DNA from: Brachionus manjavacas
Lineage: Eukaryota > Rotifera > Eurotatoria > Ploima > Brachionidae
DNA length: 64,000 nt
Reading direction: 5' to 3'
NCBI GenBank assembly: GCA_019054805.1
Contig: JAHQIY010000004.1
Location: forward strand, 496,001 to 560,000
Position 1 is the stretch's first letter; every line of letters starts with the position of its first letter. This document shows positions 63,580-64,000 of the stretch, one piece after another. The notes below the pieces were generated by a model. That model saw only the letters and a program-made list of their open reading frames with translations, was not told the DNA's origin and made no database searches. The position numbers were made by a program, and so were the translations under genes.

Positions 63580-64000
63580 TTTATTGAGTTGTACCATTTT
63601 GGCGTTTTTTCCATAAAAATGGGCAAAAAAAAAGTATCTGAGGCTCAAAATACTTGGTCTATTGAAGGATAAGACCAAATCTCAACAATAAATAGCTGAT
63701 CTAGTAGCAATTTCGAGAAAGTGTGTGATTACAACATGGCGCAATTGAGAAGACATCTGTGGTCAAAGAATTACCAAGGTCTGGTAGACCCCGAAAGCTT
63801 ACCAGTCGAGATGAGTCGTACATTTTTAGAAAGGTCAGAATCAATCCTAAAACAAGCTATAGACAGCTAGCTTCTGATTTTAGTTCTAAATTTCCAAATG
63901 TAACTGTTAGTAAAGACACTGTAAGAAAAGTTCTATTAAACAAAAAAATACAGTCGTATACTGCAATAAAAAAACCTCTTTTGACTGTTTCCGATCGATC
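63580..64000 (+). pseudogene. Tc1-like transposase, N-terminal part, running off the window
   Basis: ATG at 63620 (MGKKKVSEAQ), then a frame change to GLLKDKTKSQQ, stop, IADLVAISRKCVITTWR (first HTH), stop, then an open run TSVVKELPRSGRPRKLTSRD, ESYIFRKVRINPKTSYRQLA and VSKDTVRKVLLNKKIQSYTA, KKPLLTVSDR to the edge. GRPRKLT is the GRPR linker between the two HTH subdomains of Tc1-type transposases. Two stops make this copy inactive. Its terminal repeat is not clear; the left end may lie near 63352. Confidence 0.85.

Noticed and set aside
1-64000. tRNA, rRNA or small structured RNA genes
   Set aside because: No tRNA B-box/T-loop pattern with a foldable acceptor stem and no rRNA core motif was found by eye; a covariance-model scan would be needed to exclude them.

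Overview
This window looks like a very A+T-rich, transposon-laden stretch of a small-genome metazoan. No bacterial gene architecture is present: the real genes are split by GT-AG introns, use AATAAA poly(A) signals and encode animal proteins (a peptide-type rhodopsin-family GPCR and a BLOC-1 subunit). Introns of 44 and 53 bp, the extreme A+T content and the mixture of CR1-like and I/R1-like LINEs, a Penelope-like remnant, Tc1/mariner debris and many foldback elements would fit a rotifer of the Brachionus type. That placement is an inference, not something the sequence proves.

Host genes, all on the minus strand. (1) A kisspeptin/galanin/allatostatin-A-like GPCR is encoded by exon 1 (8428-8584) and exon 2 (821-1851). 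They are joined in phase across a 6.6 kb intron that splits TM1, giving 395 aa. (2) A BLOC1S4 (cappuccino) homologue is assembled here from four exons: 47640-47765, 20692-20793, 20519-20647 and 20370-20465. All are in phase, giving 150 aa, with introns of 26,846, 44 and 53 bp. (3) A possible 81-aa two-exon gene lies at 53997-54596. (4) A complete single-exon 369-aa protein of unknown function lies at 57335-58444, with a poly(A) signal just downstream.

Nearly everything else is mobile-element sequence, and much of it is stratified. The GPCR intron holds a solo LTR (2228-2443), a CR1-like LINE tail, a MULE/SWIM zinc-finger remnant and a 5'-truncated CR1-like LINE with a 491-codon open RT frame (6857-8332), antisense to the receptor. 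The first BLOC1S4 intron is a transposon landfill. It contains a LINE split by a 1.9 kb terminal-inverted-repeat element with a 4-bp AGGT duplication (16696-18600 lies just downstream of the gene, with related copies inside the intron), and a three-layer nest at 23720-25735 (LINE, then solo LTR, then second LINE, the two inner insertions with recognisable target-site duplications). It also holds a 599-bp element whose 114-bp arms are packed with GGTGACC motifs and flanked by an 8-bp duplication (26140-26738), TTAA-flanked, TA-flanked and hAT-like miniature elements, a GIY-YIG Penelope remnant and several decayed LINE 3' ends.

Tandem arrays are a 31-bp repeat inside a perfect 62-bp foldback (378-676), a 17-copy 41-bp minisatellite (19122-19815) and a 163-bp satellite (about 48410-49490). 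No rRNA, tRNA or CRISPR was found. Stretches described as 'nothing recognised' are homopolymer-rich A/T sequence in which no coding, repeat-terminal or RNA signature could be supported by eye.
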